Assembly (NCBI RefSeq): GCF_003841505.1 | Contig: NZ_REGA01000002.1 | Coordinates: 248,001-312,000, forward strand | Source of the DNA: Natrarchaeobius chitinivorans | GTDB lineage: Archaea; Halobacteriota; Halobacteria; Halobacteriales; Natrialbaceae | Direction: 5' to 3' | DNA: 64,000 nt | Part shown: positions 51,595 through 59,672 of the stretch, piece after piece | How the letters are laid out: each line of letters begins with the position of its first letter | How positions within the stretch are numbered: the stretch's first letter is position 1 | Program-made: the position numbers and the translations under genes | Notes under the pieces: generated by a model | The model's input: only the letters and a program-made list of their open reading frames with translations | Told to the model about the DNA's origin: nothing | The model's database searches: none

Positions 51595-53229
51595 TCAGGT
51601 CCACGGAAGGATGTCAGTCACGAACCCGACGACGAGGAACACAACTCCGACGACGATGACCAGTCCGACCATCACACCGCTGTACTCGCCGAGTGCGTCC
51701 TCGATGTCGCCGACGCCCGGAAGCGTTACCCCGTCGCCACCGTCGTCGCGGTCTTCGAGTTCGTCGTGTAGCTCCTGAATTTCGTCGATGAGTTCGACGT
51801 ACTCACTCGAGTTGTAGGTGTCGTAGGACGGCCGATCCCAGGTGACGTTTTGGACGGGATCACCGGCCGAGTCGTACAGCGCGTCGATGGTGAACTCACC
51901 GTGTTCGAAGTAGACCGACTCGTTCTCGGTCACCATCATCAGGGTGCCGTCGAGATCGTCCGTGTGGTAGGATTCGTTCACTTCGAATCCGCCCTCAGGA
52001 ACGTCGCCAGCGAACAACAGCCCGTTGTACGTCTCTGAGACGTGACTCGAGTAGTTCGCTTCGCGGGTTTCAGCCGATTCGTTCCACTCGTACTCGATGT
52101 CGGTGTAGCCGTCGTAGGAGACGACCATCGTACTATCGAACTCAGTGTGTTCGAGGCCGAGAACCGACGAAAGGGCGATCTGGAAGCGCTCTTCGGTAAC
52201 GTCCGAATCACCAGACATGTAGCGGACGGTTCCTTCAGCGCCACGGACGTCTTCGGGATCGATTTCGCCTTCATCAAGTGCGGTGTAGAGGTCGTCGACG
52301 AACTGTTCGTCGTAGTTCTCGACGGCGACCTGTGCCTGATCGTGGAGTTCGTCGAGTTTGTCATCGGGATCGGACAAGTCGTACATAACCCGACTCTCGA
52401 GATTATATTCGGGTTGATTCAGCGTGACTGTCTTGCCGTTCCATTCGACACTATTGGAGGTGTGGACGATTTCGAACGAAGGCGAGTCGTAGTTCCCCCC
52501 AAGTTCGGGTGTCCACGTAATATCATCACTGTACGAGTTGTCACGTTCGTCGATATAGCCGTACATCACGGGCATCTCGTACTCGTGGACGGTCCCGTTG
52601 CGCAGGTCATATGTTGCATTCCCCGATTCGTGTGTGTAATAGAACTCCTTGAGTGTCCCGTCGTAATACCCAAGCGAGCCTGCGGGATGGACCATATCAC
52701 CGTTTACATCGTCTGTTTCGCGGGATTGGTTTTGCTGGTAGGCGAGTTCATGCTGGTGAGCAGACGCCTCTTCGATCACCTGGATCTGCAACTGACTATA
52801 GTAGTCGTTGATCGCCTCTTTCGCAGCAATATCGGCCTCGTCGACGTCGTCGCCCTCTTCCCACGAGGTCGCGATCGCATCACGCGCCTCGAGCGAGGCG
52901 ATCGTCGGCGTGTCCTCCATGTAGTTGCCGAGCAGGACTTCCGTCGACTCCCACGACTCGCCGGTCTGGCGAGCGTTCAACCAGATGTCCGCCTCGATTT
53001 TGTCGGTACTCTGGGAGTCGTCGATGTCATCGAGATCGGCGACCCCGCAGGCGTAGCCGTAGACGAACCGCGCCGAGGAGTCACAGACTTCCTGTACGGT
53101 GTCGTCGGTGAGGCTCCCGTCGTCTGCGGCGGTCGGTGTCATCGCCGCTGGTGCGACGAGCGAGCCGACCATCAGGACGACGAGTAACACCGTCCCGAGA
53201 CGGTGGGCTGTGGGCAGGATGGGCCGCAC
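51595..53229 (-). CDS. Pleolipovirus VP4-like spike protein
   Basis: 544 aa, GTG start. A cleavable Sec signal (LGTVLLVVLMVGSLVAPAAM) is followed by a long exposed domain rich in Tyr, Asp and Glu, with many Asn glycosylation sequons (NATYD, NGTVH, NYSSH, NESYH, NVTWD, NSSEY). A short coiled coil (ELIDEIQELHDELEDRDD) leads to one C-terminal transmembrane helix (GVMVGLVIVVGVVFLVVGFV). This matches spike proteins of pleolipoviruses, which bind the host and fuse membranes. Sequence conservation cannot be checked here. Confidence 0.85.
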   Translation of the reverse strand: MRPILPTAHRLGTVLLVVLMVGSLVAPAAMTPTAADDGSLTDDTVQEVCDSSARFVYGYACGVADLDDIDDSQSTDKIEADIWLNARQTGESWESTEVLLGNYMEDTPTIASLEARDAIATSWEEGDDVDEADIAAKEAINDYYSQLQIQVIEEASAHQHELAYQQNQSRETDDVNGDMVHPAGSLGYYDGTLKEFYYTHESGNATYDLRNGTVHEYEMPVMYGYIDERDNSYSDDITWTPELGGNYDSPSFEIVHTSNSVEWNGKTVTLNQPEYNLESRVMYDLSDPDDKLDELHDQAQVAVENYDEQFVDDLYTALDEGEIDPEDVRGAEGTVRYMSGDSDVTEERFQIALSSVLGLEHTEFDSTMVVSYDGYTDIEYEWNESAETREANYSSHVSETYNGLLFAGDVPEGGFEVNESYHTDDLDGTLMMVTENESVYFEHGEFTIDALYDSAGDPVQNVTWDRPSYDTYNSSEYVELIDEIQELHDELEDRDDGGDGVTLPGVGDIEDALGEYSGVMVGLVIVVGVVFLVVGFVTDILPWT

Positions 53230-53349
53230 TCAGATCACCCCCGCCGCACCCGCGAGAACCAGTGAAACGTAGCCAGCGCAGCCGCCAGCCGTCGCAATGC
53301 CGAGCGCTGCGAACAGGTCGTACGTCGCTCGCGAGAGACTGTCGGGCAC
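53230..53349 (-). CDS. 39-aa membrane protein, provirus virion block
   Basis: GTG at 53349. The product has one hydrophobic helix (LFAALGIATAGGCAGYVSLV then LAGAAGVI). The stop is directly followed by the spike start, and the upstream tiny gene ends one base before it, so the reading frames are arranged as one operon. Short membrane proteins of this kind accompany the spike in pleolipoviruses. Confidence 0.55.
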   Translation of the reverse strand: MPDSLSRATYDLFAALGIATAGGCAGYVSLVLAGAAGVI

Positions 53350-53350
53350 T

Positions 53351-53476
53351 TCAGACCACCCCCGTCGCCATCAGCGCGGTCAGGCCGATCGAGACGGCCG
53401 AGCCGGTGACGATGTATCCCGTCATCACGGAACTGTACCACTCGACGCTCTTGCCGTGGAATAGTGGTGTTTGCAT
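53351..53476 (-). CDS. 41-aa membrane protein, provirus virion block
   Basis: ATG at 53476. The sequence MQTPLFHGKSVEWYSSVMTG then a single hydrophobic segment (YIVTGSAVSIGLTALMATGV) fits a small single-span protein. It lies between the four-TM protein and the 39-aa gene with very short gaps, supporting a shared transcript. Function unknown; it may be a minor virion component. Confidence 0.55.
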   Translation of the reverse strand: MQTPLFHGKSVEWYSSVMTGYIVTGSAVSIGLTALMATGVV

Positions 53477-53489
53477 GATTCGATCCCCC

Positions 53490-53987
<498 letters not shown>

Positions 53988-54287
53988 TCAGTCCCGCTCG
54001 AGGTCTTCCGCGTCTAACTCCCCCTCGAGATACTGTTTGCCGAGATCCGTGATTTCGTAGTACCCCCCTTTCTCTTCGACACATTCGATGAGGTCAGCGT
54101 TTTCCAAGTGTTCAAGCCGTCTCTTGATCGTCGAATAAGAAACTTTGACGCCCCGATTTTCAAAGTTAACCTGAATCCCTCGTTTCGAGAAGGCTGCACC
54201 TGTTTCACGCAAGAATTCCAAGATAGTATCATCACTATCTGTCATCCATTGGGGGCGGTAACGCACATTTGCGAATACCCGTATCAC
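53988..54287 (-). CDS. Provirus PhiH1-repressor-like winged-helix protein
   Basis: 99 aa from the ATG at 54287; a GTG at 54266 or an ATG at 54245 are other options, but the conserved pre-helix YRPQWM favours an early start. The segment DDTILEFLRETGAAFSKRGI then STIKRRLEHLENADLIECVE is a winged helix, ending with YEITDLGKQYLEGELDAEDL, the same end as the chromosomal protein at 19457 (LYDLTDLGERFLEGEVDPTE). Probably the lysogeny repressor. It faces away from the integrase across the region holding the operator palindrome. Confidence 0.8.
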   Translation of the reverse strand: MIRVFANVRYRPQWMTDSDDTILEFLRETGAAFSKRGIQVNFENRGVKVSYSTIKRRLEHLENADLIECVEEKGGYYEITDLGKQYLEGELDAEDLERD

Positions 54288-54339
54288 TGGTATAATATCA
54301 CCGATAAATCAGACCAGTGAACAAATAGTGGATCACTCT

Positions 54340-54355
54340 GACCAAATATTTGGTC
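54340..54355. promoter_or_regulatory. Perfect 16-bp palindrome upstream of the repressor, likely operator
   Basis: GACCAAATATTTGGTC, in the AT-rich 54246-54370 intergenic region between repressor and the rightward genes. A second, weaker inverted repeat (CACTGGT at 54285-54291, ACCAGTG at 54313-54319) overlaps the repressor's own TATA-like TATAATA. Confidence 0.65.
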
Positions 54356-54360
54356 AAACT

Positions 54361-54731
54361 TTATTACATAGTATCATCATTATCACCAGAAGGAAGCTAT
54401 ACGCGGACCTGACTGTCGTAGGTCCTGACGAGAAGCGGGCCGGTGGTGATGTCACCGGGTCCGCGGGAAGCTTCCGTAACCAAGGTACAGAAGCATGTTT
54501 GCCAACACAGACGCGCGGGATAAAACTCCCGCTCAGTCGAGCCGAATCGTCTCCGCGCAATGGGCTGCGCGAGCACTTGTCACTGTTATCGGAAATATCG
54601 GAAACGGTCCCCTCAAGACTAATACCCCCCGGGACAACCGATACGAATCACCGACGGACAGCAACCGCGCACGCCCCCAGTTCCACCAAGCGGCGCGCGC
54701 GGTGAGTCCGCGGTCCCAAATCACTGAGACC
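54361..54731. other. Provirus region without a supported gene
   Basis: About 370 bp before the first small gene of the integrase operon. A 125-codon frame (54328-54705) runs through it, but its codon use and composition do not look coding. It may carry regulatory sequence. Confidence 0.4.
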
Positions 54732-54809
54732 ATGCACGAATGCACGCTTCACAACGGTAAGAGTACCGGATTCTGTAATCAGAGTAATAACTTCGAGGTG
54801 GGACGATGA
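54732..54809 (+). CDS. Possible 25-aa Cys protein, upstream of the integrase operon
   Basis: MHECTLHNGKSTGFCNQSNN then FEVGR. It overlaps the next gene by four bases (ATGA), which is the only real argument. Longer in-frame starts to 54495 exist but the extra part does not look like haloarchaeal protein. Confidence 0.35.
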   Translation: MHECTLHNGKSTGFCNQSNNFEVGR

Positions 54810-54973
54810 GTTCCAAACCCTCCCGCGTCGGCGCGTGTGACACGCCGTCCTGCACCGGAGACGCCGAGACGATCACCCCGGAAGGGTACGTCTGCGAGAC
54901 TTGCGCCGCCGAGATCGCCGTCCACTACGAGCAGGCGCGCGAGCGAGATTCGGAAGCTCGAGGTGAACGATGA
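54806..54973 (+). CDS. 55-aa zinc-ribbon protein directly ahead of the integrase
   Basis: ATG at 54806 with GAGGTGG just upstream. The Cys pattern ACDTPSCTG and VCETCAAE (two pairs) forms one zinc site; a helix with Arg, Glu and Asp follows. The stop overlaps the integrase ATG by four bases (ATGA). Position and motif suggest an excisionase or regulator working with the integrase, but this is inference. Confidence 0.68.
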   Translation: MSSKPSRVGACDTPSCTGDAETITPEGYVCETCAAEIAVHYEQARERDSEARGER

Positions 54974-56010
54974 GCGACCTGCAGCCGATTCCACCGTCCG
55001 AAGCGATCGAATTGTATCTCGACTCCATGCAGGACGACTCAGCCGAGTGGACACAAACCTCTCACAAGAGCCACTTGCGGGCGTTCCGGGAGTGGTGTCG
55101 GGAACACGGCGGAATCGACAACATGAACGACCTGAACGGCCGGGACCTCTACCAGTTCCGTGTCTGGCGTCGCGAGGGCGGCTACAGTAAGGGACAGAAC
55201 GCGACGATCGCCCCGAAAACCCTCGATTCGGCGTTGACCACGGTTCGGGCGTTCCTCCGGTTCTGTGCTCAAATCGAAGCCGTTCCCGAGGATCTGTACG
55301 AGAAGGCCCCGCTCGTTTCGCTTTCGCCCAGCGAGGAAGTGAGCGACAGCAAAATGGACCCTTCACGCGTTGGTCCGATTCTCGAGTATCTCGACCGGTA
55401 CGAGTACGCGAGTCGAAGTCACGTGATCTTCCTGCTACTGTGGCATACGGGTGCCCGAATCGGTGGAATCCGTGCTCTTGATCTGCAGGATTGCGACCTC
55501 GATGGGCGGAAACCCGGTGTCGACTACGTACACCGGCCGGAGTCGGGTACTCCACTGAAGAACGACGAGAAGGGAGAGCGGTTCAATCGCGTCAGTGAGC
55601 GCGTCGCTCAGGCGCTTCAAGATTACATCGAAGGTCCGAGACAGTCTATCACGGAGGACAGCGGCCGGCAGCCACTCGTCACTACTCGGTTCGGACGTGC
55701 ATCACCGACCTGTATTCGAGATACACTCTACAAGTGGAGCCGCCCCTGTGCCATCGGAATCGACTGTCCCCACGACGAAGACCCTGCGACCTGCGAAGCG
55801 GCGACCCACGATGCCGCGAGTAAGTGCCCGTCATCCCGATCGCCTCACGACGTGAGGAAGGCTCGCGTCACGAAGTACAGAAACGACGGCGTTCACCGGG
55901 GAATCGTCTCCGATCGCCTCGATGCGTCCGAGCAGGTTCTCGATAAGCACTACGACCGCGCATCAAAGCGTGAAAAGGCTGACCGGCGATGGAGGCAGAT
56001 TCAAGGATGA
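54970..56010 (+). CDS. int: Tyrosine recombinase (provirus integrase)
   Basis: 346 aa. An N-terminal SAM-like core-binding domain (SAEWTQTSHKSHLRAFREWC, WRREGGYSKGQNATI) precedes the catalytic domain: Arg in LLWHTGARIGGIRALDLQD (about residue 160), the HxxR of SRSPHDVRKARVTKYR (~292), the second His position (Arg-Leu-Asp-Ala-Ser region) and the nucleophile Tyr in LDKHYDR (~327). It recombines the 16-bp cores at tRNA-Arg and 56059, and lies 48 bp before the right core, as typical for site-specific integration. Confidence 0.92.
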   Translation: MSDLQPIPPSEAIELYLDSMQDDSAEWTQTSHKSHLRAFREWCREHGGIDNMNDLNGRDLYQFRVWRREGGYSKGQNATIAPKTLDSALTTVRAFLRFCAQIEAVPEDLYEKAPLVSLSPSEEVSDSKMDPSRVGPILEYLDRYEYASRSHVIFLLLWHTGARIGGIRALDLQDCDLDGRKPGVDYVHRPESGTPLKNDEKGERFNRVSERVAQALQDYIEGPRQSITEDSGRQPLVTTRFGRASPTCIRDTLYKWSRPCAIGIDCPHDEDPATCEAATHDAASKCPSSRSPHDVRKARVTKYRNDGVHRGIVSDRLDASEQVLDKHYDRASKREKADRRWRQIQG

Positions 56011-56058
56011 CGGGAGCCGTTGATACCCCGAAAGTGGCAGCAGGCGTGGGGGTGAAGG

Positions 56059-56074
56059 CCTGCAGCGCCCATCC
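56059..56074 (+). other. attR: second 16-bp attachment core
   Basis: CCTGCAGCGCCCATCC, identical to the core inside tRNA-Arg. Flanks differ (AAGG before, TTCT after), so the tRNA is not duplicated beyond the core. Confidence 0.9.
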
Positions 56075-56529
56075 TTCTTTCACGTGGGTAGAATCCAAGC
56101 GACAGCGCCGGGGTGTTTATACCAAACCGTCGCGGGACCACCAAGAGTTCACGCGTTTTTCACTCGATTGAAACGGGCACGATCGCATCTGGATCAGCCA
56201 CAAGTTGTGTTATTTATCCATCACACTGTTACTGAGTTGGCTGGGAATAGCCATGGAAACCCCTCGAGAGATCCGTACTGTCCGTCATTCCCGGCGCACC
56301 CGCGACCAGGTCGGCGGGGCGACGGGATATATAAAACCCAGACAGAGAGGCAGTCCCCCACGATGTAGCTTCCGTGGGAACTCCAGTCGATATCCCGATC
56401 AATTACTGTGGAATGCAGGAGAGAGGTACTAAAAATACTTCTAAACGAGAAATTATGGGATATACCACTCACCACATATCTGACCTATTCTGTCAAACAA
56501 CACCATCTATCATGCCAGAACCCACGTGA
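56075..56529. other. Region right of attR with PE-B remnant
   Basis: About 450 bp without a supported gene. The PE-B fragment at 56275-56330 is listed separately. The rest shows AT-rich stretches near 56430-56520, probably the promoter of the HalOD1 gene. Confidence 0.45.
56275..56330. repeat. Truncated PE-B element
   Basis: TACTGTCCGTCATTCCCGGC then GCACCCGCGACC corresponds to the left half of PE-B copies at 16976 and 58307; the TACGG terminus and the right half are missing or altered (GGGGCGACGGGATAT). Confidence 0.6.
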
Positions 56530-56552
56530 TTTGGTAAGGCTTTTATACCAAA
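56530..56552. promoter_or_regulatory. Promoter and inverted repeat of the HalOD1 gene
   Basis: TTTGGTA and TACCAAA (56530-56536, 56546-56552) flank a TATA box (TTTTATA, 56541-56547). About 26 bp downstream is the ATG at 56571, so the transcript is likely leaderless. A repressor binding there would cover the TATA box. Confidence 0.55.
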
Positions 56553-56570
56553 CTGATGCATATCGAGTCG

Positions 56571-56876
56571 ATGTCAAAGAGTAGCACGCAGATCAAGAAA
56601 CCTGACTTTGCAACTAACACGACAGTTCTCAACGAGGCTGAATGGCGACGCGACGACGAGAACACGCCGGTGTATGCCGTTGTTACGGCTGTTGCAGAGG
56701 TCGAAGATTCTGCTGTCGGCGACTTGCCGCCACTCTACGACGCTATCGACCCGGAAGCATTGAACAAGCTATTTACATCCCGTTGTGAGCCAACTGTCGA
56801 TCTGGTCGAATTCGAGTACGCCGGCTACTCCATTGCAGTTCGCGGAAGTGGTGACGTAGCGGTCCATCCAGCGTAG
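56571..56876 (+). CDS. HalOD1 output-domain protein
   Basis: 101 aa from the ATG at 56571 (MSKSSTQIKKPDFATNTTVL). The C-terminal ~75 residues contain PLYDAIDPEALNKLFTSRCE and LVEFEYAGYSIAVRGSGDVA, the signature of HalOD1, a haloarchaea-specific domain found mostly as an output module. It is not preceded by a receiver or sensor, so it acts as a single-domain protein or with a partner. The leaderless promoter fits the start. Short and acidic. Confidence 0.8.
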   Translation: MSKSSTQIKKPDFATNTTVLNEAEWRRDDENTPVYAVVTAVAEVEDSAVGDLPPLYDAIDPEALNKLFTSRCEPTVDLVEFEYAGYSIAVRGSGDVAVHPA

Positions 56877-56925
56877 TAGGTGCGCTGAGATGCTTCGTTT
56901 TTAGAACCGTAGTCACGTCTATAGC

Positions 56926-57225
56926 AGCAGAAACGGACGAACAGGGAGGCTGTACATCTCCAAAGACGTACGAGAAAAATACGGCGAGAAGTACCACATC
57001 GTCACGTACGAGGATAGAATCGAACTCGCTTCGGTTGCGGACGACCCCTCGCTGCAGTACGGGCCAGCAGGCGAGTTACGTGATGTGTCCATCGTCGGTA
57101 TTCGTGCGGACATCGAAGCAGAAGGGAAAGCTGCGGCCCGCGAGAAAGGGATGGTGAATGGCGTCGCAATATCTCCGTCACGTGTTACCGACTCCTGCGC
57201 TGCTCAACTTTGTTCAGGTCTATGA
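56926..57225 (+). pseudogene. AbrB/SpoVT-type antitoxin remnant (frameshifted, start lost)
   Basis: From 56947 the frame reads LYISKDVREKYGEKYHIVTY and continues EDRIELASVADDPS..., ending REKGMVNGVAISPS and a TGA at 57225, the usual swapped-hairpin AbrB domain and tail of haloarchaeal antitoxins. The expected N-terminus (ETDEQG) lies in a different frame just before it, showing a one-base change near 56946, and there is no start codon. No toxin gene follows. A decayed antitoxin left without its partner. Confidence 0.7.
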
Positions 57226-57321
57226 CTCACGTTACCACGTTTCGTATCTGTTATCGCTTTTTGCTACGTTGGTCACTGTGCCCAAGCGATTTTGCTTCGC
57301 GCTAGTGCTTTTAAGTGTACA

Positions 57322-57340
57322 TGTAGTACTGTGTACTACA
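57322..57340. promoter_or_regulatory. VapBC operator and promoter
   Basis: TGTAGTAC and GTACTACA flank three bases (57322-57329, 57333-57340), directly before the ATG of vapB. A TATA-like CTTTTAAG (57308-57315) is about 26 nt before the start, so the transcript is leaderless. VapB autoregulation of such palindromes is known for the family. Confidence 0.6.
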
Positions 57341-57601
57341 ATGGCGACGAAAACGATTTCACTCGACGAAGAAGCCTACGAGCGGCTGAAGGCTCGGAAG
57401 AAAGAGGGGGAAAGCTTCAGCGAAACCGTCAAACGTCTCGCAGGAGAACGGTCGTGGAACGAAGTCGCAGGTATCCTTTCTGAAGGAGAGGCCAGAGACC
57501 TCGAAAGCGCTATCGAGGAGGGGCGCACTCGCTCCAAAGGACGGAGTAACCGCCTCACAGCGGAGCTAGACGAAGCTGTTGGCAACGAGAAGCCGGAATG
57601 A
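57341..57601 (+). CDS. vapB: VapB-like antitoxin
   Basis: 86 aa from the ATG at 57341 (MATKTISLDEEAYERLKARK). A ribbon-helix-helix N-terminus (ISLDEEAYERLKARKKEGES, FSETVKRLAGERSW) should bind DNA as a dimer; the C-terminal helix (ILSEGEARDLESAIEEGRTR) would sit in the toxin. The gene overlaps vapC by four bases (ATGA). The upstream palindrome is a likely autoregulatory site. A longer in-frame start at 57158 is not supported by the promoter. Confidence 0.85.
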   Translation: MATKTISLDEEAYERLKARKKEGESFSETVKRLAGERSWNEVAGILSEGEARDLESAIEEGRTRSKGRSNRLTAELDEAVGNEKPE

Positions 57602-57990
57602 TTCAGGATACATCGTTCATCATCGACCTGTTACGTGGAGATGAAAACGCGAAACGACTTCTCGACATCGTTGAAAAGGAATCACGACCACAGAAGGTAT
57701 CCTCTGTAACGGTGCTCGAACTCTACGAAGGTGTCGTCCGTTCACACGTACCAGAAACAAAACGAGAGCGTATCCTCGACGTGCTGGAAACGAAGCACGT
57801 TGTCAGTGCCGACCAGCCCGTAATGCGTAAAGCCGGAAAACTCTCCGGTGAACTAATAATCGGTGGCGAACGGATCGAACGGGAGGATTGTATTATCGCG
57901 GCCACTGCCCTTCTGACCGACGAGCCAATCGTCACGAGAAACACGAACCATTTCAACCGTATCGCCGATCTCGAAGTACGGTCGTACTAG
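57598..57990 (+). CDS. vapC: VapC-like PIN-domain toxin
   Basis: 130 aa, normal for VapC. The PIN-domain acidic residues appear as QDTSFIIDLLRG (Asp4), TVLELYEGVVRS (Glu), EREDCIIAATAL (Asp ~97), and TRNTNHFNRI. It cleaves RNA, usually tRNA or rRNA, when free of VapB. All catalytic residues look intact, so unlike the neighbouring MazEF-like pair, this one should be functional. Four-base overlap with vapB. Confidence 0.9.
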   Translation: MIQDTSFIIDLLRGDENAKRLLDIVEKESRPQKVSSVTVLELYEGVVRSHVPETKRERILDVLETKHVVSADQPVMRKAGKLSGELIIGGERIEREDCIIAATALLTDEPIVTRNTNHFNRIADLEVRSY

Positions 57991-58137
57991 TGAAATAATT
58001 CGGTAGGGTTGCTGCTATCGATTTTCACGCTGCTTAACTTTGTTTAACTCGTTGAAGTCCATGGTACGAGTCACAGAAAATGTCTGTCGTGGGTATCAGT
58101 GGCCAAAACTCATTCAGCAGTAGGTCAAGTCGGTAAC
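57991..58137. other. Spacer between the VapBC and MazEF-like remnants
   Basis: About 150 bp, no repeat or gene recognised. Confidence 0.4.
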
Positions 58138-58459
58138 ATGACGAAAGTAGATGCTCGGGACCCACGACTAACGAGATCGATGACCGAGGTCGAATCTATC
58201 TCGGAACGGAGTACGCGAACAAGCGTGTAACCGTCGCTGTCGTCGAAGTAGAATCTGATCGCCCCGACGAAGATGAATTGGCTGCCGCGTACCGCGAGGC
58301 TTCTGATACGGTTTACTGTAAATCATTACCGGCGCACCCGCGACCCGGCCGACGGGTGCGCCGGTAAATAGTTCCAGTAATCCGTATGAGAGTGCGGAAG
58401 AACTTGCGGACGAGTGGGTCGAACCATCGGACGAGGCGTGGAACGAGCTGGATAAATGA
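58138..58459 (+). pseudogene. MazE/AbrB-like antitoxin, split by PE-B and frameshifted
   Basis: From 58179 the frame reads DDRGRIYLGTEYANKRVTVA through VVEVESDRPDEDELAAAYRE and ASDT, then PE-B begins. Beyond it, the reading continues SAEELADEWVEPSDEAWNEL-DK and TGA at 58457-58459. Deleting 83 bp (80-bp core plus one TGA) joins the two parts in frame. The presumed start (MTKVDARDPRLTRS, ATG at 58138) is two frames off relative to DDRGR, so at least one additional frameshift exists near 58179. The stop overlaps the next ATG (ATGA), as in an active TA pair. Confidence 0.85.
58307..58386. mobile_element. PE-B palindromic element (80 bp) inside the antitoxin gene
   Basis: TACGGTTTACTGTAAATC and TTCCAGTAATCCGTA form the terminal inverted repeat; GGCGCACCCGCGACCCGG and CGGGTGCGCC form the inner arm. 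TGA flanks both sides (58304-58306 and 58387-58389). Here the insertion is within the coding sequence, showing that PE-B does not need a stop codon, only TGA. Confidence 0.9.
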
Positions 58460-58948
58460 GCGAGGACTCGGAAATTCGTCGCGGCGACGGTGTTATCGTT
58501 CGGCTCGATCCTGCGGAAGGGCACGAGATCTCGAAGTGCCACAGCCACTTCGATGAGTCGTCGGAAGACCTCTGGTCTTCCGAGGTGAAGAAAACTCGTC
58601 CTGCGGTAGTCGTCCAGAACGATGTTGGGAATAAAAATGCTACAGTAACAACTGAAACGATGTACACACCGATCGCCGATCCGTCTGGCGATCGGGTGTG
58701 CAATGACGTTCAGTGGCTACTACAGTATGACTATCGTTGCACCTGCGACGGGGATATATCGGGGCTATCCGTTCGGGGTTCTCGTTGAAGCAGCGGAGTC
58801 GCCGTTCGAGAAAGATTCCTCGATTCGCCTCGATCAAATTCGTGTCGTCTCCATCGACAAACGGATTCACTCGGTGCTTGGAAATCTCGACAGAGAGTCG
58901 ATGGAGGCAGTGGACGAAGCGTTGAAACTGAGTCTCGGACTGGACTGA
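58456..58948 (+). pseudogene. MazF/PemK-like toxin, split by PE-A
   Basis: The left part reads IRRGDGVIVRLDPAEGHEIS through TRPAVVVQNDVGNKNA, the MazF core. After PE-A the right part resumes in another frame as TIVAPATGIYRGYPFGVLVE and continues to RVVSIDKRIHSVLGNLDRES and LGLD, TGA at 58948. Together they cover the complete MazF fold (about 130 aa), an endoribonuclease. The frames differ by one base, consistent with an 86-bp element plus two more bases. Confidence 0.88.
58640..58725. mobile_element. PE-A palindromic element (86 bp) inside the toxin gene
   Basis: CTACAGTAACAACTGAAACG and CGTTCAGTGGCTACTACAG form the ends; the interior GATCGCCGATCCGTCTGGCG is the PE-A core. Orientation is opposite to copies 1 and 3, as the ends show. 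No clear target duplication. Confidence 0.88.
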
Positions 58949-58980
58949 CGCATCTGCTGTGATCAGTATAGGCGAAGGAC

Positions 58981-59160
58981 TTACTGGAGTTCTTCTTCGG
59001 TTAATCGACGGTGATACTCAGATTTCATTACGTGTAGGGTGAGAAGCACCGGAAAGAGAAGAAGTGGCCATAACCACGGAACCAGTAGGATAAGTAGGGT
59101 GAACTGTACAGCAAAGAGCATCAGTAAAATATCGCCCTGCCTCTCTGAATCTATAGGCAT
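58981..59160 (-). CDS. Small membrane protein (59 aa)
   Basis: ATG at 59160 (MPIDSERQGDILLMLFAVQF). Two closely spaced hydrophobic segments (LLMLFAVQFTLLILLVPWLW and LLLFPVLLTLHVMKS) followed by a charged tail (EYHRRLTEEELQ). Function unknown. It may be expressed from the AT-rich sequence upstream of 59160. An in-frame ATG at 59178 is also possible. Confidence 0.55.
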   Translation of the reverse strand: MPIDSERQGDILLMLFAVQFTLLILLVPWLWPLLLFPVLLTLHVMKSEYHRRLTEEELQ

Positions 59161-59348
59161 TGTATTATTATTTTTCAAGATTTACGATACATGTTCCGGT
59201 TCTAAGTGATCAATTCGCACGTGTAGTGTCCGCTGGTTCTGGTGATCGGTCTACTGCTCAATCCGTTCAACACGAACCAACTGAACAGCAACCGGAAGAT
59301 TGCTAATCGCTTATTGAGCGTTACGGACGATTAGAAACTCGCTTAGTG
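59161..59348. other. Intergenic spacer
   Basis: About 190 bp between two minus-strand genes; no element or RNA identified. Confidence 0.4.
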
Positions 59349-59672
59349 TTATCTACTATCCCTTTGTTCGACCTTGTTCAGTTCGATAAGGAGTCGAAAG
59401 ATGGCTTTCACCAGATTCGCGTCGACGTCGAACTGCTTCGCGTTGCGTCCGGCACGGTCCATCACCTGCTGTTCCTGTTTTTCGTCCGTGGTCGGCAGAT
59501 CGTGTTCGGCCTTGACCTGGGCGATCGTATCCGCGACGTAGGTACGCTGGGCGATCAGTTCGACGATCTCCTGATCGATCGCCTCGATCTCTTCGCGAAG
59601 CTGGTCCAGTGACATCTCATCAGGTGTGCGATTCGTCGTATCGTTTGCTGTCTTATCTACGTCTCGAGTCAT
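59349..59672 (-). CDS. Chorismate mutase (AroQ type)
   Basis: 107 aa from the ATG at 59672, which overlaps the shikimate kinase stop by four bases (ATGA). The core LREEIEAIDQEIVELIAQRT then YVADTIAQVKAEHDLPTTDE and AIFRLLIELNKVEQRDSR is the three-helix AroQ fold. It would turn chorismate into prephenate for Phe and Tyr. An N-terminal acidic-Thr segment is a haloarchaeal extra. It is second in a two-gene aromatic operon. Confidence 0.9.
   Translation of the reverse strand: MTRDVDKTANDTTNRTPDEMSLDQLREEIEAIDQEIVELIAQRTYVADTIAQVKAEHDLPTTDEKQEQQVMDRAGRNAKQFDVDANLVKAIFRLLIELNKVEQRDSR

Noticed and set aside
52042-53187. 381-codon plus-strand frame opposite the spike gene
   Set aside because: Antisense shadow; the spike frame has signal peptide, sequons and anchor.
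54328-54705. 125-codon plus-strand frame in the repressor-integrase region
   Set aside because: It begins inside the operator region and has mixed composition. Not called.
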